DNA from: Streptomyces nigrescens | GTDB taxonomy: Bacteria > Actinomycetota > Actinomycetes > Streptomycetales > Streptomycetaceae | Length of the DNA: 64,000 nt | Direction of reading: 5' to 3' | Assembly (NCBI GenBank): GCA_024349765.1 | Contig: AP026073.1 | Location: forward strand, 1,674,001 to 1,738,000 | Shown here: positions 34,472-43,205 of the stretch, piece after piece | Position numbering within the stretch: position 1 is the stretch's first letter | Layout: every line of letters starts with the position of its first letter | Translations under genes and position numbers: made by a program | Notes under the pieces: generated by a model | What the model was told of the DNA's origin: nothing | Databases searched by the model: none | Seen by the model: the letters and a program-made list of their open reading frames with translations, nothing else

Positions 34472-35707
34472 TCAGCTCTTGTCGAATTCCTTGAACGGGG
34501 CGCTGAAGCGGGCGGCCCAGTCGCCCTTTTCGACCTGGTAGGCCGTGATCATGGTGTTGGTGGTGTCGCCGTATTTGTCGAAGGCGACCTTTCCGGTGAC
34601 GCCGTCGAAGGTGACCTTGTTCATGGCCTCGGTGACCTTCTTACGGGCGTCGTCGGGGAGTTTGCCGTTGTTGGCTTCGACGACGTTCTTGACGGCCTGG
34701 ATGAGGGCCCAGGTGGAGTCGTAGGTGGAGCCGCCGTAGGCCTCGTAGGGCTCCTTGAATCCGGCTGCCTTGTAGTCGGCGATGTATTTCTTGGCGGAGG
34801 GGAGTTGTTCGACGGGCTTGCCGACGGAGGAGGCGTAGTCGCCCTGGGCCTTCTTGTTCAGCTTGATGTAGTCGGCGCTGTACATGCCGTCGCCGCCCAT
34901 GAGGGGGACGGTGACGCCGCCGTCCTTGAGCTGCTGGCTGAGGGGGCCGGAGGCGGGGTATTCGCCGCCGTAGAAGACCAGGTCGGGTTTGGCGGATTTG
35001 ACCTTGGAGACGACGGCCTTGAAGTCGCGGTCGTCGGGGCTGACGTGTTCGGTGCCGACGATCTTTCCGCCGAGTTTGGCGAACTGGTCCTTGAAGGAGG
35101 AGGCGAGGCCGACGCCGTAGGTCTTCTGGTCGTCGATGACGTAGGCCTTCTTGGCCTTGACCTTTTCCCAGGCGTACTGGCCGTCGAAGGCGCCCTGTAC
35201 TTCGTCGGTGGTGGCGGTCCGGAAGTAGGTCGGGAATTGCCGGACGCGCTTGTTCTTCTTCCAGTCCGGGCCCTGGGTGAGGTCGGGCGTGGTGTTGGCC
35301 GGGGAGATCAGCGTCAGGTTGTTCTGCTTGGAGACCTGCTGCATGGACTGGGCGACGCCGGAATTGAGCGGGCCGACGATGCCGAGGACGTCCTTGTTTC
35401 CGGCGAGTTTGGTGGCGTTCTGCTGGCCGACGTTGGGCAGTGCCTTGTCGTCGAGGGCCTGGAGTTTGAAGGTGACGCCCTTGACTTCGTTGTTCTTGTT
35501 GGCGATGTCGACGGCGAGCTGGGCGGAGTTGCGTATGCCCAGGCCGAGCGCGGAGAGTTCGCCGGTGGTGGGGGCGTCGAGGCCGATGACGACGGTGGTT
35601 TTTCCTTCGCCGTTTTTGTTGCCGTCGCCGCGGGAGCCGCACGCGGTGAGCGTGAGGGCGCCGGTGGTGAGTGCGGTGGTGATGAGGAGCAAGGAACGGT
35701 GACGCAC
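34472..35707 (-). CDS. livK: Branched-chain amino-acid ABC transporter substrate-binding lipoprotein LivK
   Basis: Extracellular binding lipoprotein of 411 aa. The signal peptide RHRSLLLITTALTTGALTLTAC ends in the lipobox LTAC. The mature protein shows the type I periplasmic-binding fold: TTVVIGLDAPTTGELSALG, GIVGPLNSGVAQSMQQVSKQ, LTLISPANTTPDLTQ, AYVIDDQKTYGVGLASSFK and FDGVTGKVAFDKYGD. GTG at 35707 is chosen because GAAAGGA lies 7 bases upstream and the signal peptide begins there. It leads the livKHMGF operon; the promoter must lie in 35710-35900. Confidence 0.95.
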   Translation of the reverse strand: MRHRSLLLITTALTTGALTLTACGSRGDGNKNGEGKTTVVIGLDAPTTGELSALGLGIRNSAQLAVDIANKNNEVKGVTFKLQALDDKALPNVGQQNATKLAGNKDVLGIVGPLNSGVAQSMQQVSKQNNLTLISPANTTPDLTQGPDWKKNKRVRQFPTYFRTATTDEVQGAFDGQYAWEKVKAKKAYVIDDQKTYGVGLASSFKDQFAKLGGKIVGTEHVSPDDRDFKAVVSKVKSAKPDLVFYGGEYPASGPLSQQLKDGGVTVPLMGGDGMYSADYIKLNKKAQGDYASSVGKPVEQLPSAKKYIADYKAAGFKEPYEAYGGSTYDSTWALIQAVKNVVEANNGKLPDDARKKVTEAMNKVTFDGVTGKVAFDKYGDTTNTMITAYQVEKGDWAARFSAPFKEFDKS

Positions 35708-36170
35708 GATCAGTCCTTTCCCTGGCGCGGCCACGGCTGTCGCATGGCCGATTCGCGCGCCGGGCTGTACGGGTGGTACAGGGGTCCGTGCTCGCAGCGC
35801 GCCCGGCGGCGCGGTGACTGGCGGTGACTCTAGAGCGGTGTTCGTCGCGTCGGCAGAGGCGCTGGCCAGGATGTGACGCTCTTGTTATGACCAGCGATGA
35901 GCGTTTTGCCGTCATGGTGCTTACAGGTGGAGCGAACGCGGCGCGGAAGGTGAACTCGCACTTCCGTGGGTGGTTGCGCGGTGCGACCGCCGGAGGGCGT
36001 CCGGCTATCGGATGGAGTGGGCAGGGGCCTGTGGTGGCACGGGGTCCGGGGTGTGCGGGTTGCGGCGGTATTGCGTGCGTGTGACGCAGCGTTACGGAAA
36101 AACGGGCGGCCCCGCACCCTGGGCGGGGGCGGGGCCGTGGTGGTGGGCGGCGTGGGCCGTCCTGATCCGG
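35708..36170. other. Non-coding gap upstream of livK
   Basis: No gene is supported in these 463 bases. An inverted repeat TGTAC-N5-GTACA lies at 35766-35780, about 60 bases before livK, and a direct repeat GCGGTGACT occurs at 35811 and 35821. An AT-richer stretch around 35880-35930 may hold the liv promoter. The thioesterase terminator is at 36107-36137. Confidence 0.5.
36107..36137 (-). terminator. Hairpin terminator after the thioesterase gene
   Basis: Arms CGGCCCCGC (36107-36115) and GCGGGGCCG (36129-36137) pair perfectly over 9 bp with further CCC/GGG pairing inside the loop. It lies 34 bases past the end of the minus-strand thioesterase gene. Confidence 0.7.
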
Positions 36171-36644
36171 TCAGCTGCGGTAGGCGTCGGTGTCGACGTC
36201 GCGCAGCATGCAGGTCAGACGGGCGGTGCAGACCCGCTTGCCGTGTTCGTCGGTGATGACGATCTCGTAGGTGGCGGTGGAGCGGCCGCGGTGTACGGGG
36301 GTGGCGACGCCGGTGACGAGGCCGGAGCGGACGCCGCGGTGGTGGGTGCAGTTGAGGTCGACGCCGACGGCGAGCTTGGTGGGGCCGCCGTGCAGCATGG
36401 AGCCGACGGAGCCGAGGGTTTCGGCCAGTACGGCCGAGGCGCCGCCGTGCAGGAGGCCGTAGGGCTGGGTGTTGCCCTCGACGGGCATGGTGCCCACGAC
36501 GCGGTCGGGTCCGGCCTCGGTGACCTGGACGCTCATCCGCTCGCCGAGGTGTCCGGCGGAGAAGAGTGCGGGCAGGTCGATGCCGAGTCCGGCCCACTGG
36601 TCGAGGATCTCCTGCGGGAATGTGGTGGTGGTCTGCTCACCCAT
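36171..36644 (-). CDS. PaaI-type hotdog-fold thioesterase
   Basis: Acyl-CoA thioesterase of 157 aa with the hotdog fold. The motif YGLLHGGASAVLAETLGS (about 62-79) is the PaaI/YdiI active-site helix, with the catalytic acid as Glu in LAETLGS. KLAVGVDLNCTHHRGV and GRSTATYEIVITDEHGKRVC are the following strands. It probably hydrolyses an aromatic or small acyl-CoA in the cytoplasm. It is a single gene with its own terminator. The substrate cannot be told. Confidence 0.88.
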   Translation of the reverse strand: MGEQTTTTFPQEILDQWAGLGIDLPALFSAGHLGERMSVQVTEAGPDRVVGTMPVEGNTQPYGLLHGGASAVLAETLGSVGSMLHGGPTKLAVGVDLNCTHHRGVRSGLVTGVATPVHRGRSTATYEIVITDEHGKRVCTARLTCMLRDVDTDAYRS

Positions 36645-36743
36645 GATGCCTACGGCTCCGTTCGCTCGCCCGTGATCGTCGTCGATCCGTGCCCGTTCCT
36701 ATCAGGCCGCTGAGCGAGCGCTCAGCGCGGGGTCGGGTGTTCC

Positions 36744-36770
36744 CGGCGGCCGGCGCGGTGCCGGCCGCCG
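36744..36770 (-). terminator. Hairpin terminator after the molybdopterin oxidoreductase gene
   Basis: Perfect 11-bp arms CGGCGGCCGGC (36744-36754) and GCCGGCCGCCG (36760-36770) with a 5-nt loop, 9 bases past the stop of the minus-strand gene. Confidence 0.8.
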
Positions 36771-36779
36771 TGGTGGGGG

Positions 36780-39089
36780 TCAGTCGGTGGGGGTCTTCTC
36801 CAGGCGGATGACCACGGACTTGGCCGCGGGGGTGTTGCTGGTGTCGGCGGTGTGGTCGAGCGGGATGAGGACGTTGGTCTCGGGGTAGTAGGCGGCGGCG
36901 CAGCCGCGGGCCGTCGGGTAGTGCACGACGCGGAAGCCGGGGGCGCGGCGTTCGCTGCCGTCGGTCCATTCGCTGACCAGGTCGGTGTAGTCGCCGTCGG
37001 CGAGGCCGTGGGCGTGGGCGTCGTCGGGGTGCAGGAGCACCACCCGGCGGCCGTTCTTGATGCCGCGGTAGCGGTCGTCGAGGCCGTAGATGGTGGTGTT
37101 GTACTGGTCGTGCGAGCGCAGGGTCTGCAGCAGCAGCCGGCCTTCGGGGACGGTGGGGTATTCCACGGGCGCGGCGGTGAAGTTGGCCTTGCCGGTGGCG
37201 GTGGGGAAGCGGCGGTTGTCCCGGGGGGCGTGCGGCAGGGCGAAGCCTCCGGGGCGGGCGACCCTGGTGTTGAAGTCGTCGAAGCCGGGGATGACGCGGG
37301 CGATGCGGTCGCGGATCGTCGCGTAGTCCTTCTCGAACTCCTCCCACGGGGTGGGGCTGTCGGGTCCGAGGACGCGGCGGGCGAGGCGGGCGACGATGGC
37401 GGGCTCGGACAGCAGGTGGGGGCCTGCCGGTTCGAGGCGGCCGCGGGAGGCGTGCACCATGCCCATGGAGTCCTCGACGGTCACGAACTGCTCGCCGCCG
37501 TCCTGGCGGTCGCGCTCGGTGCGCCCCAGGGTGGGCAGGATCAGCGCGCGGGCGCCGGTGATGACGTGCGAGCGGTTGAGTTTGGTGGAGACGTGGACGG
37601 TGAGCCGGGCGCGGCGCATCGCGGCTTCGGTGACGTCGGTGTCGGGAGTGGCGGAGACGAAGTTGCCGCCCATGGCGAAGAACACCTTGGCCTGTCCGTC
37701 CCGGAGGGCGCGGATGGCGCGGACGACGTCGAGGCCGTGTTCGCGCGGCGGCGCGAAGCCGAATTCCTTCTCCAGGGCGTCGAGGAAGGCGGGGGCGGGC
37801 CGTTCGAAGATGCCCATGGTGCGGTCGCCCTGGACGTTGCTGTGGCCGCGTACGGGGCAGACGCCGGCGCCGGGGCGGCCGATGTTGCCGCGCAGGAGGA
37901 GGAAGTTGACGACTTCCTGGATGGTGGGGACGGAGTGCTTGTGCTGGGTCAGGCCCATCGCCCAGCACACGATGGTGCGCCGGGAGGCGAGGACCATCTC
38001 CAGGGCGCGTTCGATCTCGTCGCGGGTCAGGCCGGTGGCGGCGAGCGTTTCGTCCCAGTCGCCGTCGGCCTTCGCGGCCCGCGCGAACTCCTCGAAGCCG
38101 TGGGTGTGTTCGCGGATGAATTCCTCGTCGAGGGCGCCGGAGCCCGCGCCGGAGGCGCTCGACGCCACGTCGAGGATGCCGCGGTTGAGGGCGCGGAAGA
38201 GTGCCTGGTCGCCGCCGAGGCGCACCTGGAGGAACAGGTCGGTCAGGGCGGTGCCGCCGCCGGCCAGTCCGCGCGGGGTCTGGGGGTTCTTGAAGCGTTC
38301 CAGACCGGCTTCGGGCAGCGGGTTGATCGAGATGATCTTGGTGCCGCCGGCCTTGGCCTTCTCCAGGGCGGTGAGCATGCGGGGGTGGTTGGTGCCGGGG
38401 TTCTGGCCGGCGACGATGATCAGGTCGGCCTTGTAGAGGTCCTCCAGCAGGACGCTGCCCTTGCCGATGCCGATGGTCTCGGTGAGGGCCGAGCCGGACG
38501 ACTCGTGGCACATGTTGGAGCAGTCGGGCAGGTTGTTGGTGCCGAACTCGCGGGCGAAGAGCTGGTAGAGGAAGGCGGCCTCGTTGCTGGTGCGGCCGGA
38601 GGTGTAGAAGACGGCCTCGTCGGGGGAGTCGAGGGCGGTCAGCTCCTCGCCGATGATGTCGAAGGCGCGCTCCCAGGTGACGGGGGCGTAGTGGTCGGCG
38701 CCTTCGTCCAGGTACATGGGGTGGGTGAGGCGGCCCTGCTGACCGAGCCAGTAGCCGCTGCGGGTGGCGAGGTCGGCGACCGGGTGCGCGGCGAAGAAGT
38801 CCGGGGTGACGCGGCGCAGGGTGGCCTCTTCGGCGACGGCCTTGGCGCCGTTCTCGCAGAACTCGGCGGTGTGCGGCTTGTCGGGTTCGGGCCAGGCGCA
38901 GCCGGGGCAGTCGAAGCCGTCGGGCTGGTTGACGCGCAGCAGGGTCAGGGCGGTGCGGCGGACGCCCATCTGCCGTTGGGCGATCTTGAGGGCGTTGGTG
39001 ATCGCCGGCATTCCCACGGCGGAGTGCTGGGGTGCGCTGACCTGGGGCGCGTCCTGGACGGGGTCCGACGCGGGCGGCTTGCCTGCCAT
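36780..39089 (-). CDS. FdhF/YdeP-type molybdopterin oxidoreductase
   Basis: Molybdopterin enzyme of 769 aa of the FdhF/YdeP family, related to formate dehydrogenase alpha subunits. Family features are FDCPGCAWPEPDKPHTAEFCENG near residue 60, SGRTSNEAAFLYQLFAREFGTNNLPDCSNMCHESSG (about 150-190) with the presumed metal-ligand region CHESSG, IIVAGQNPGTNHPRML, NFLLLRGNIGRPGAGVCPVRGHSNVQGDRTMG and the C-terminal MopB-binding RSHDQYNTTIYG. There is no N-terminal ferredoxin-like domain, as usual for this subfamily. YdeP relatives are linked to acid or oxidative stress; the substrate is not established. FdhD and other subunits are not in the window. Confidence 0.9.
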   Translation of the reverse strand: MAGKPPASDPVQDAPQVSAPQHSAVGMPAITNALKIAQRQMGVRRTALTLLRVNQPDGFDCPGCAWPEPDKPHTAEFCENGAKAVAEEATLRRVTPDFFAAHPVADLATRSGYWLGQQGRLTHPMYLDEGADHYAPVTWERAFDIIGEELTALDSPDEAVFYTSGRTSNEAAFLYQLFAREFGTNNLPDCSNMCHESSGSALTETIGIGKGSVLLEDLYKADLIIVAGQNPGTNHPRMLTALEKAKAGGTKIISINPLPEAGLERFKNPQTPRGLAGGGTALTDLFLQVRLGGDQALFRALNRGILDVASSASGAGSGALDEEFIREHTHGFEEFARAAKADGDWDETLAATGLTRDEIERALEMVLASRRTIVCWAMGLTQHKHSVPTIQEVVNFLLLRGNIGRPGAGVCPVRGHSNVQGDRTMGIFERPAPAFLDALEKEFGFAPPREHGLDVVRAIRALRDGQAKVFFAMGGNFVSATPDTDVTEAAMRRARLTVHVSTKLNRSHVITGARALILPTLGRTERDRQDGGEQFVTVEDSMGMVHASRGRLEPAGPHLLSEPAIVARLARRVLGPDSPTPWEEFEKDYATIRDRIARVIPGFDDFNTRVARPGGFALPHAPRDNRRFPTATGKANFTAAPVEYPTVPEGRLLLQTLRSHDQYNTTIYGLDDRYRGIKNGRRVVLLHPDDAHAHGLADGDYTDLVSEWTDGSERRAPGFRVVHYPTARGCAAAYYPETNVLIPLDHTADTSNTPAAKSVVIRLEKTPTD

Positions 39090-39315
39090 GGCGCTCTCCC
39101 TTGAGCCGTGAGCTGGTGCTGGCTCCGCCGGCGCGGCGGATCGTTGCGGTGCGCATCAGATCCTGTCACGGACCGGGGCGGGCGGTGTAGGGGAGTGCGG
39201 CCGGGGTGCGGGGGAGGGGCGGCAGGGGCTGTGGCGAGCGGTGGCAGGGGTGTGCGGGGCGGGGGCGGGGCCGTCGCGGCGGGGATTGTCAGTGGGCCGT
39301 GGCAGGATCGGGGGC

Positions 39316-42054
39316 GTGGCAGCAAAGGCAGCGAAGAAGAGCGAAGCGACCGGCACCGAGGCGGCGGCGGGCGGTCGTCCCCGCCTGCTCCTCATGGACG
39401 GGCATTCCATGGCATACCGGGCATATTTCGCCCTGCCCGTGGAGAATTTCACCACCGTCACCGGCCAACCGACCAATGCGATCTACGGCTTCGCGTCGAT
39501 GCTCGCGAACACCCTGCGTGACGAGGCGCCCACGCATTTCGCGGTCGCCTTCGACGTCTCGCGCAAGACCTGGCGCTCCGAGGAGTATCCGGAGTACAAG
39601 GCCAACCGCTCCAAGACCCCCGACGAGTTCAAGGGGCAGGTCGAGCTGATCGGCGAGATGCTCGACGCGATGCGGGTCAAGCGCTTCGCGGTGGACGGCT
39701 TCGAGGCCGACGACGTCATCGCCACGCTCACCGAGCAGGCCGTCGCCCAGGGCTTCCACGTCTCGATCGTCACCGGCGACCGGGACTCCTTCCAGCTGGT
39801 CTCCGACGACGTCACGGTCCTCTACCCCACCAAGGGCGTCTCGGAGCTGACCCGGTTCACCCCCGAGAAGGTCTTCGAGAAGTACGGCCTGACCCCCGCC
39901 CAGTACCCGGACTTCGCCGCGCTGCGCGGCGACCCGTCCGACAACCTCCCCGGCATCCCCGGCGTCGGCGAGAAGACCGCCACGAAGTGGATCAACCAGT
40001 TCGGTTCGTTCGCGGAACTGGTGGAGCGCGTGGACGAGGTCAAGGGCAAGGCCGGTCAGAACCTCCGCGACCACCTGGAGTCGGTGAAGCGCAACCGCGT
40101 GCTGACGGAGATGGTGCGCGATGTGAAGCTGCCGTGCGGCCCCGAGGAGCTGACCCGCGAGGCGTACGACCGCGAGGCCCTCAAGGTGTTCCTCAACGCC
40201 CTGGAGATCCGCAACCAGGGCCTGCGCGACCGGCTGCACGCCGTCGACCCGGGCGCCGTGGAGACCGCCGAGGAGGCCGCGCCGGCCCCCGGCGTCGAGG
40301 TGGACGGCACGGTCCTGGCCACCGGCGAACTCGCCCCGTGGCTGGCCGAACACGCCACCGGCCCGCTGGGCGTGGCCACCGTCGACGTCTGGACACTGGG
40401 CAGCGGTAGCGTGGCCGAGATCGCGCTGGCCACCCCGCAGGGGCCGGCCGCCTGGTTCGACCCCGCGCAGCTCGACGAGGCCGACGAGCAGGCGTTCGCC
40501 GCCTGGAGCGCCGACCCCGAGCGCCCGAAGGTGATGCACAACGCCAAGGGCCTGATGCGGGTCTTCGGCGAGCACGGCTGGCGCATCGAGGGCGTGACGA
40601 TGGACACCGCCCTCGCCGCCTATCTGGTCAAGCCCGGCCGCCGCTCCTTCGCGCTGGACGCCCTCTCCATCGAGTACCTCGGACGGGACCTCGCCCCGGC
40701 CGCGGCCGGCGATGGCCAGCTGGCGTTCGGCGCGGACGAGCAGGCCGAGGCGGACGCCCTGATGGCGCAGGCCCGTACGGTCCTCGACCTGGGCACGGCG
40801 TTCGGGACGAAGCTCGCCGAGGTCGGCGCGGCCGATCTGCTGCGCAATGTGGAGCTGCCGACCAGCGATCTGCTGGCCCGGATGGAGCGGGCCGGTATCG
40901 CCGCGGACCGGGGCTGGCTGGAGCGGATGGAGCAGCAGTTCGCCGGGGCGGTCGCGCAGGCCGTCAAGGAGGCGCACGCCGCCGCGGGCCATGAGTTCAA
41001 CCTCGGCTCGCCCAAGCAGCTCCAGGAGGTCCTCTTCGGCGAGCTGGGCCTGCCGAAGACCAAGAAGACCAAGACCGGCTACACCACCGACGCCGACGCC
41101 CTGGCCTGGCTGGCCGCGCAGACCGACAACGAACTCCCGGTGATCATGCTCCGCCACCGTGAGCAGGCCAAGCTGCGCACGACGGTCGAGGGCCTGATCA
41201 AGACCATCGGCGCGGACGGCCGGATCCACACCACCTTCAACCAGACCGTCGCCGCCACCGGCCGGCTGTCGTCCACCGACCCCAACCTGCAGAACATCCC
41301 GGTGCGGACGGACGAGGGTCGGGCGATCCGCCGCGGCTTCGTCGTCGGCGAGGGCTTCGAGTCGCTGCTGACCGCCGACTACAGCCAGATCGAACTGCGC
41401 GTGATGGCCCACCTCTCCGAGGACGAGGGCCTGATCGAGGCGTTCACCTCCGGCGAGGACCTGCACACCACCGTCGCCTCCCAGGTCTTCTCGGTCGCCA
41501 AGACCGAGGTCGACCCGGAGATGCGCCGCAAGATCAAGGCGATGTCCTACGGCCTGGCGTACGGGCTGTCGGCGTTCGGCCTCTCCCAGCAGCTGGGCAT
41601 CCAGCCCGACGAGGCCCGCAAGCTGATGGACACCTACTTCGAGCGGTTCGGCGGGGTGCGCGACTACCTCCACCGCGTCGTGGACGAGGCCCGCGCCACC
41701 GGTTACACGGAGACGATGCTCGGCCGCCGCCGCTATCTGCCGGACCTCAACAGCGACAACCGCCAGCGCCGCGAGATGGCCGAGCGGATGGCGCTGAACG
41801 CCCCGATCCAGGGCACCGCCGCCGACATCGTCAAGATCGCGATGCTGCGGGTCGACATCGCCCTGCGGGCCGCGGAGCTGCAGTCCCGGATGCTGCTCCA
41901 GGTCCATGACGAAATCGTCGTCGAGGTGGCCCCCGGAGAACGCAAGCAGGTCGAGGAGCTGCTCCGCCGCGAGATGGCCGACGCGGTCGAGCTGCGCGCC
42001 CCGCTGGACGTCTCGGTCGGCTCCGGCAAGGACTGGGAGTCGGCGGCACACTGA
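39316..42054 (+). CDS. polA: DNA polymerase I
   Basis: Repair and lagging-strand polymerase of 912 aa. The 5'-3' exonuclease is at about 20-320 (LLLMDGHSMAYRAYFAL, FDVSRKTWRSEEYPEYKANR, VDGFEADDVIAT). The middle 3'-5' exonuclease domain is degenerate: VATVDVWTLG replaces the DxE metal motif, so no proofreading is expected. The polymerase has motif A TADYSQIELR (Asp about 688), motif B RRKIKAMSYGLAYG and motif C QVHDE (about 862-866). Motif B has Tyr (about 745) where E. coli has Phe762, a change that relaxes discrimination against dideoxynucleotides. The GTG start gives the usual short Lys/Ala-rich leader. It is a single gene. Confidence 0.97.
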   Translation: MAAKAAKKSEATGTEAAAGGRPRLLLMDGHSMAYRAYFALPVENFTTVTGQPTNAIYGFASMLANTLRDEAPTHFAVAFDVSRKTWRSEEYPEYKANRSKTPDEFKGQVELIGEMLDAMRVKRFAVDGFEADDVIATLTEQAVAQGFHVSIVTGDRDSFQLVSDDVTVLYPTKGVSELTRFTPEKVFEKYGLTPAQYPDFAALRGDPSDNLPGIPGVGEKTATKWINQFGSFAELVERVDEVKGKAGQNLRDHLESVKRNRVLTEMVRDVKLPCGPEELTREAYDREALKVFLNALEIRNQGLRDRLHAVDPGAVETAEEAAPAPGVEVDGTVLATGELAPWLAEHATGPLGVATVDVWTLGSGSVAEIALATPQGPAAWFDPAQLDEADEQAFAAWSADPERPKVMHNAKGLMRVFGEHGWRIEGVTMDTALAAYLVKPGRRSFALDALSIEYLGRDLAPAAAGDGQLAFGADEQAEADALMAQARTVLDLGTAFGTKLAEVGAADLLRNVELPTSDLLARMERAGIAADRGWLERMEQQFAGAVAQAVKEAHAAAGHEFNLGSPKQLQEVLFGELGLPKTKKTKTGYTTDADALAWLAAQTDNELPVIMLRHREQAKLRTTVEGLIKTIGADGRIHTTFNQTVAATGRLSSTDPNLQNIPVRTDEGRAIRRGFVVGEGFESLLTADYSQIELRVMAHLSEDEGLIEAFTSGEDLHTTVASQVFSVAKTEVDPEMRRKIKAMSYGLAYGLSAFGLSQQLGIQPDEARKLMDTYFERFGGVRDYLHRVVDEARATGYTETMLGRRRYLPDLNSDNRQRREMAERMALNAPIQGTAADIVKIAMLRVDIALRAAELQSRMLLQVHDEIVVEVAPGERKQVEELLRREMADAVELRAPLDVSVGSGKDWESAAH

Positions 42055-42136
42055 CGGGAGCGCGGCGGGGCCCACCGGCCGGACGCGGTGGGCCGGGGCC
42101 GAGGGGGCGGCGGCCTCGGCGCCGCGCGGACGTGCC

Positions 42137-43054
42137 TCAGTCGGTGGCGTGCACCGCCTGGCGCGGGTCCGCCGCCGCACCGGCCCGCGCGGCCGGCGGC
42201 GGGCCCTCGGCCGGCCGCCCGCGGTGCGCCCGCCGGTCCAGCAGACGCACTGCCAGGCCGTGGAGCAGCAGCCCGACGGTGAGCCCGGCACCCGCGCCGA
42301 AGAGTGCGGACGGCAGATAGTCGAACCACACCGCCGCGTCCCCGTATTCGGCGTGCGCCCGCAGGACGCGGTCCACCGCGCCGGCCAGGACGCACACCAG
42401 CAGCGGGAGGGTGAGCAGCAGTCGCATCCGTACGGTCTGCGCGGGCACGGCGGCCGCGGCGCCGGCCCTGACCGCGGGGTCGGCGGCCCCGGCGGCCCGT
42501 AGCGCCGACCACCCGAACCACACCAGCGCGGTCATCGCCAGCGCCGAGGTGCCGTACTGCAGATACGTCGGCACCGGCCACCCGCCCACGACCCGGTCCA
42601 GGCCCGGCACCAGCCGCGTCCCCCAGCGGCCCGGGTGGGTGAAGGCGTCCCACACCACATGGGTCGCCGCGCCGAGCACCGCGGAGAGCACGAACCAGCC
42701 GGTCAGCACGGCGAGTTCACGGGGTCCGCGCGGCTGCCACGGGCGGCCCCGGACGCACAGCGACACCCGGCCCCGCCAGGCCGGCGGCAGCAGCGCCAGC
42801 AGCGGGTCGCGCACCAGCAGCCAGCCGCCGACCAGCGCCGCGGTGATCAGCACATCGACCGTCAGCACCCCGGACGGCGCATGGGTGACCGCCCCGAACT
42901 CCATACCGCCGGGCACCAACGTGTCCGCGTAGTACGTCATGTCCGGCGCGAACGACCCCGCCACCAGCGCCGAGGCGACCAGCCGCCCGCGGGCCGTGCC
43001 GGTCCGCCGGACGGCCGGCAGCACGGCCGCGGCATGGCTGAGCGTGAACGGCAT
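42137..43054 (-). CDS. DUF4184 membrane protein
   Basis: Membrane protein of 305 aa of the DUF4184 family. The start MPFTLSHAAAVLP and GSFAPDMTYY are diagnostic; these resemble the first metal-binding motifs of phospholipase C/YdjM-like membrane hydrolases. The later AATHVVWDAFTHPGRWG holds another His/Asp set. Five to six membrane segments follow, and the tail is Ala/Pro/Arg rich. ATG at 43054 is chosen because it begins the conserved N-terminus; a GTG three codons earlier is possible. The role is unknown. It converges on polA. Confidence 0.82.
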   Translation of the reverse strand: MPFTLSHAAAVLPAVRRTGTARGRLVASALVAGSFAPDMTYYADTLVPGGMEFGAVTHAPSGVLTVDVLITAALVGGWLLVRDPLLALLPPAWRGRVSLCVRGRPWQPRGPRELAVLTGWFVLSAVLGAATHVVWDAFTHPGRWGTRLVPGLDRVVGGWPVPTYLQYGTSALAMTALVWFGWSALRAAGAADPAVRAGAAAAVPAQTVRMRLLLTLPLLVCVLAGAVDRVLRAHAEYGDAAVWFDYLPSALFGAGAGLTVGLLLHGLAVRLLDRRAHRGRPAEGPPPAARAGAAADPRQAVHATD

Positions 43055-43161
43055 GGCAACCACCCCTCGATCGATTCAGATCATTATGTGTCCGATGAGG
43101 TGGTAGATGCCGGGCCCGAGTTGTCGTAGTCTCGCCTGAGTTGGAGCGCCGGGGAGCGCGA

Positions 43162-43182
43162 CACCACGTCAGAAACGTGGTG
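43162..43182. promoter_or_regulatory. Inverted repeat before the lytic transglycosylase gene
   Basis: CACCACGT (43162-43169) and ACGTGGTG (43175-43182) form perfect 8-bp arms around CAGAA, 23 bases before the ATG. It could be an operator or a 5'-UTR hairpin. No larger riboswitch-like fold was apparent around it. Confidence 0.5.
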
Positions 43183-43205
43183 CGTCAACGCGGAGGGGAC
43201 CACGT

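Noticed and set aside
35824-36084. An 86-codon plus-strand frame in the gap upstream of livK
   Set aside because: No ribosome binding site, no recognisable fold, and it would cover the liv promoter region.
39289-42291. A 1000-codon minus-strand open frame over polA
   Set aside because: Antisense shadow of polA with repetitive composition and no domain.
43055-43205. ydaO-type c-di-AMP riboswitch before the lytic transglycosylase
   Set aside because: The 151-bp gap holds only one short inverted repeat; the conserved multi-helix core of ydaO was not found.
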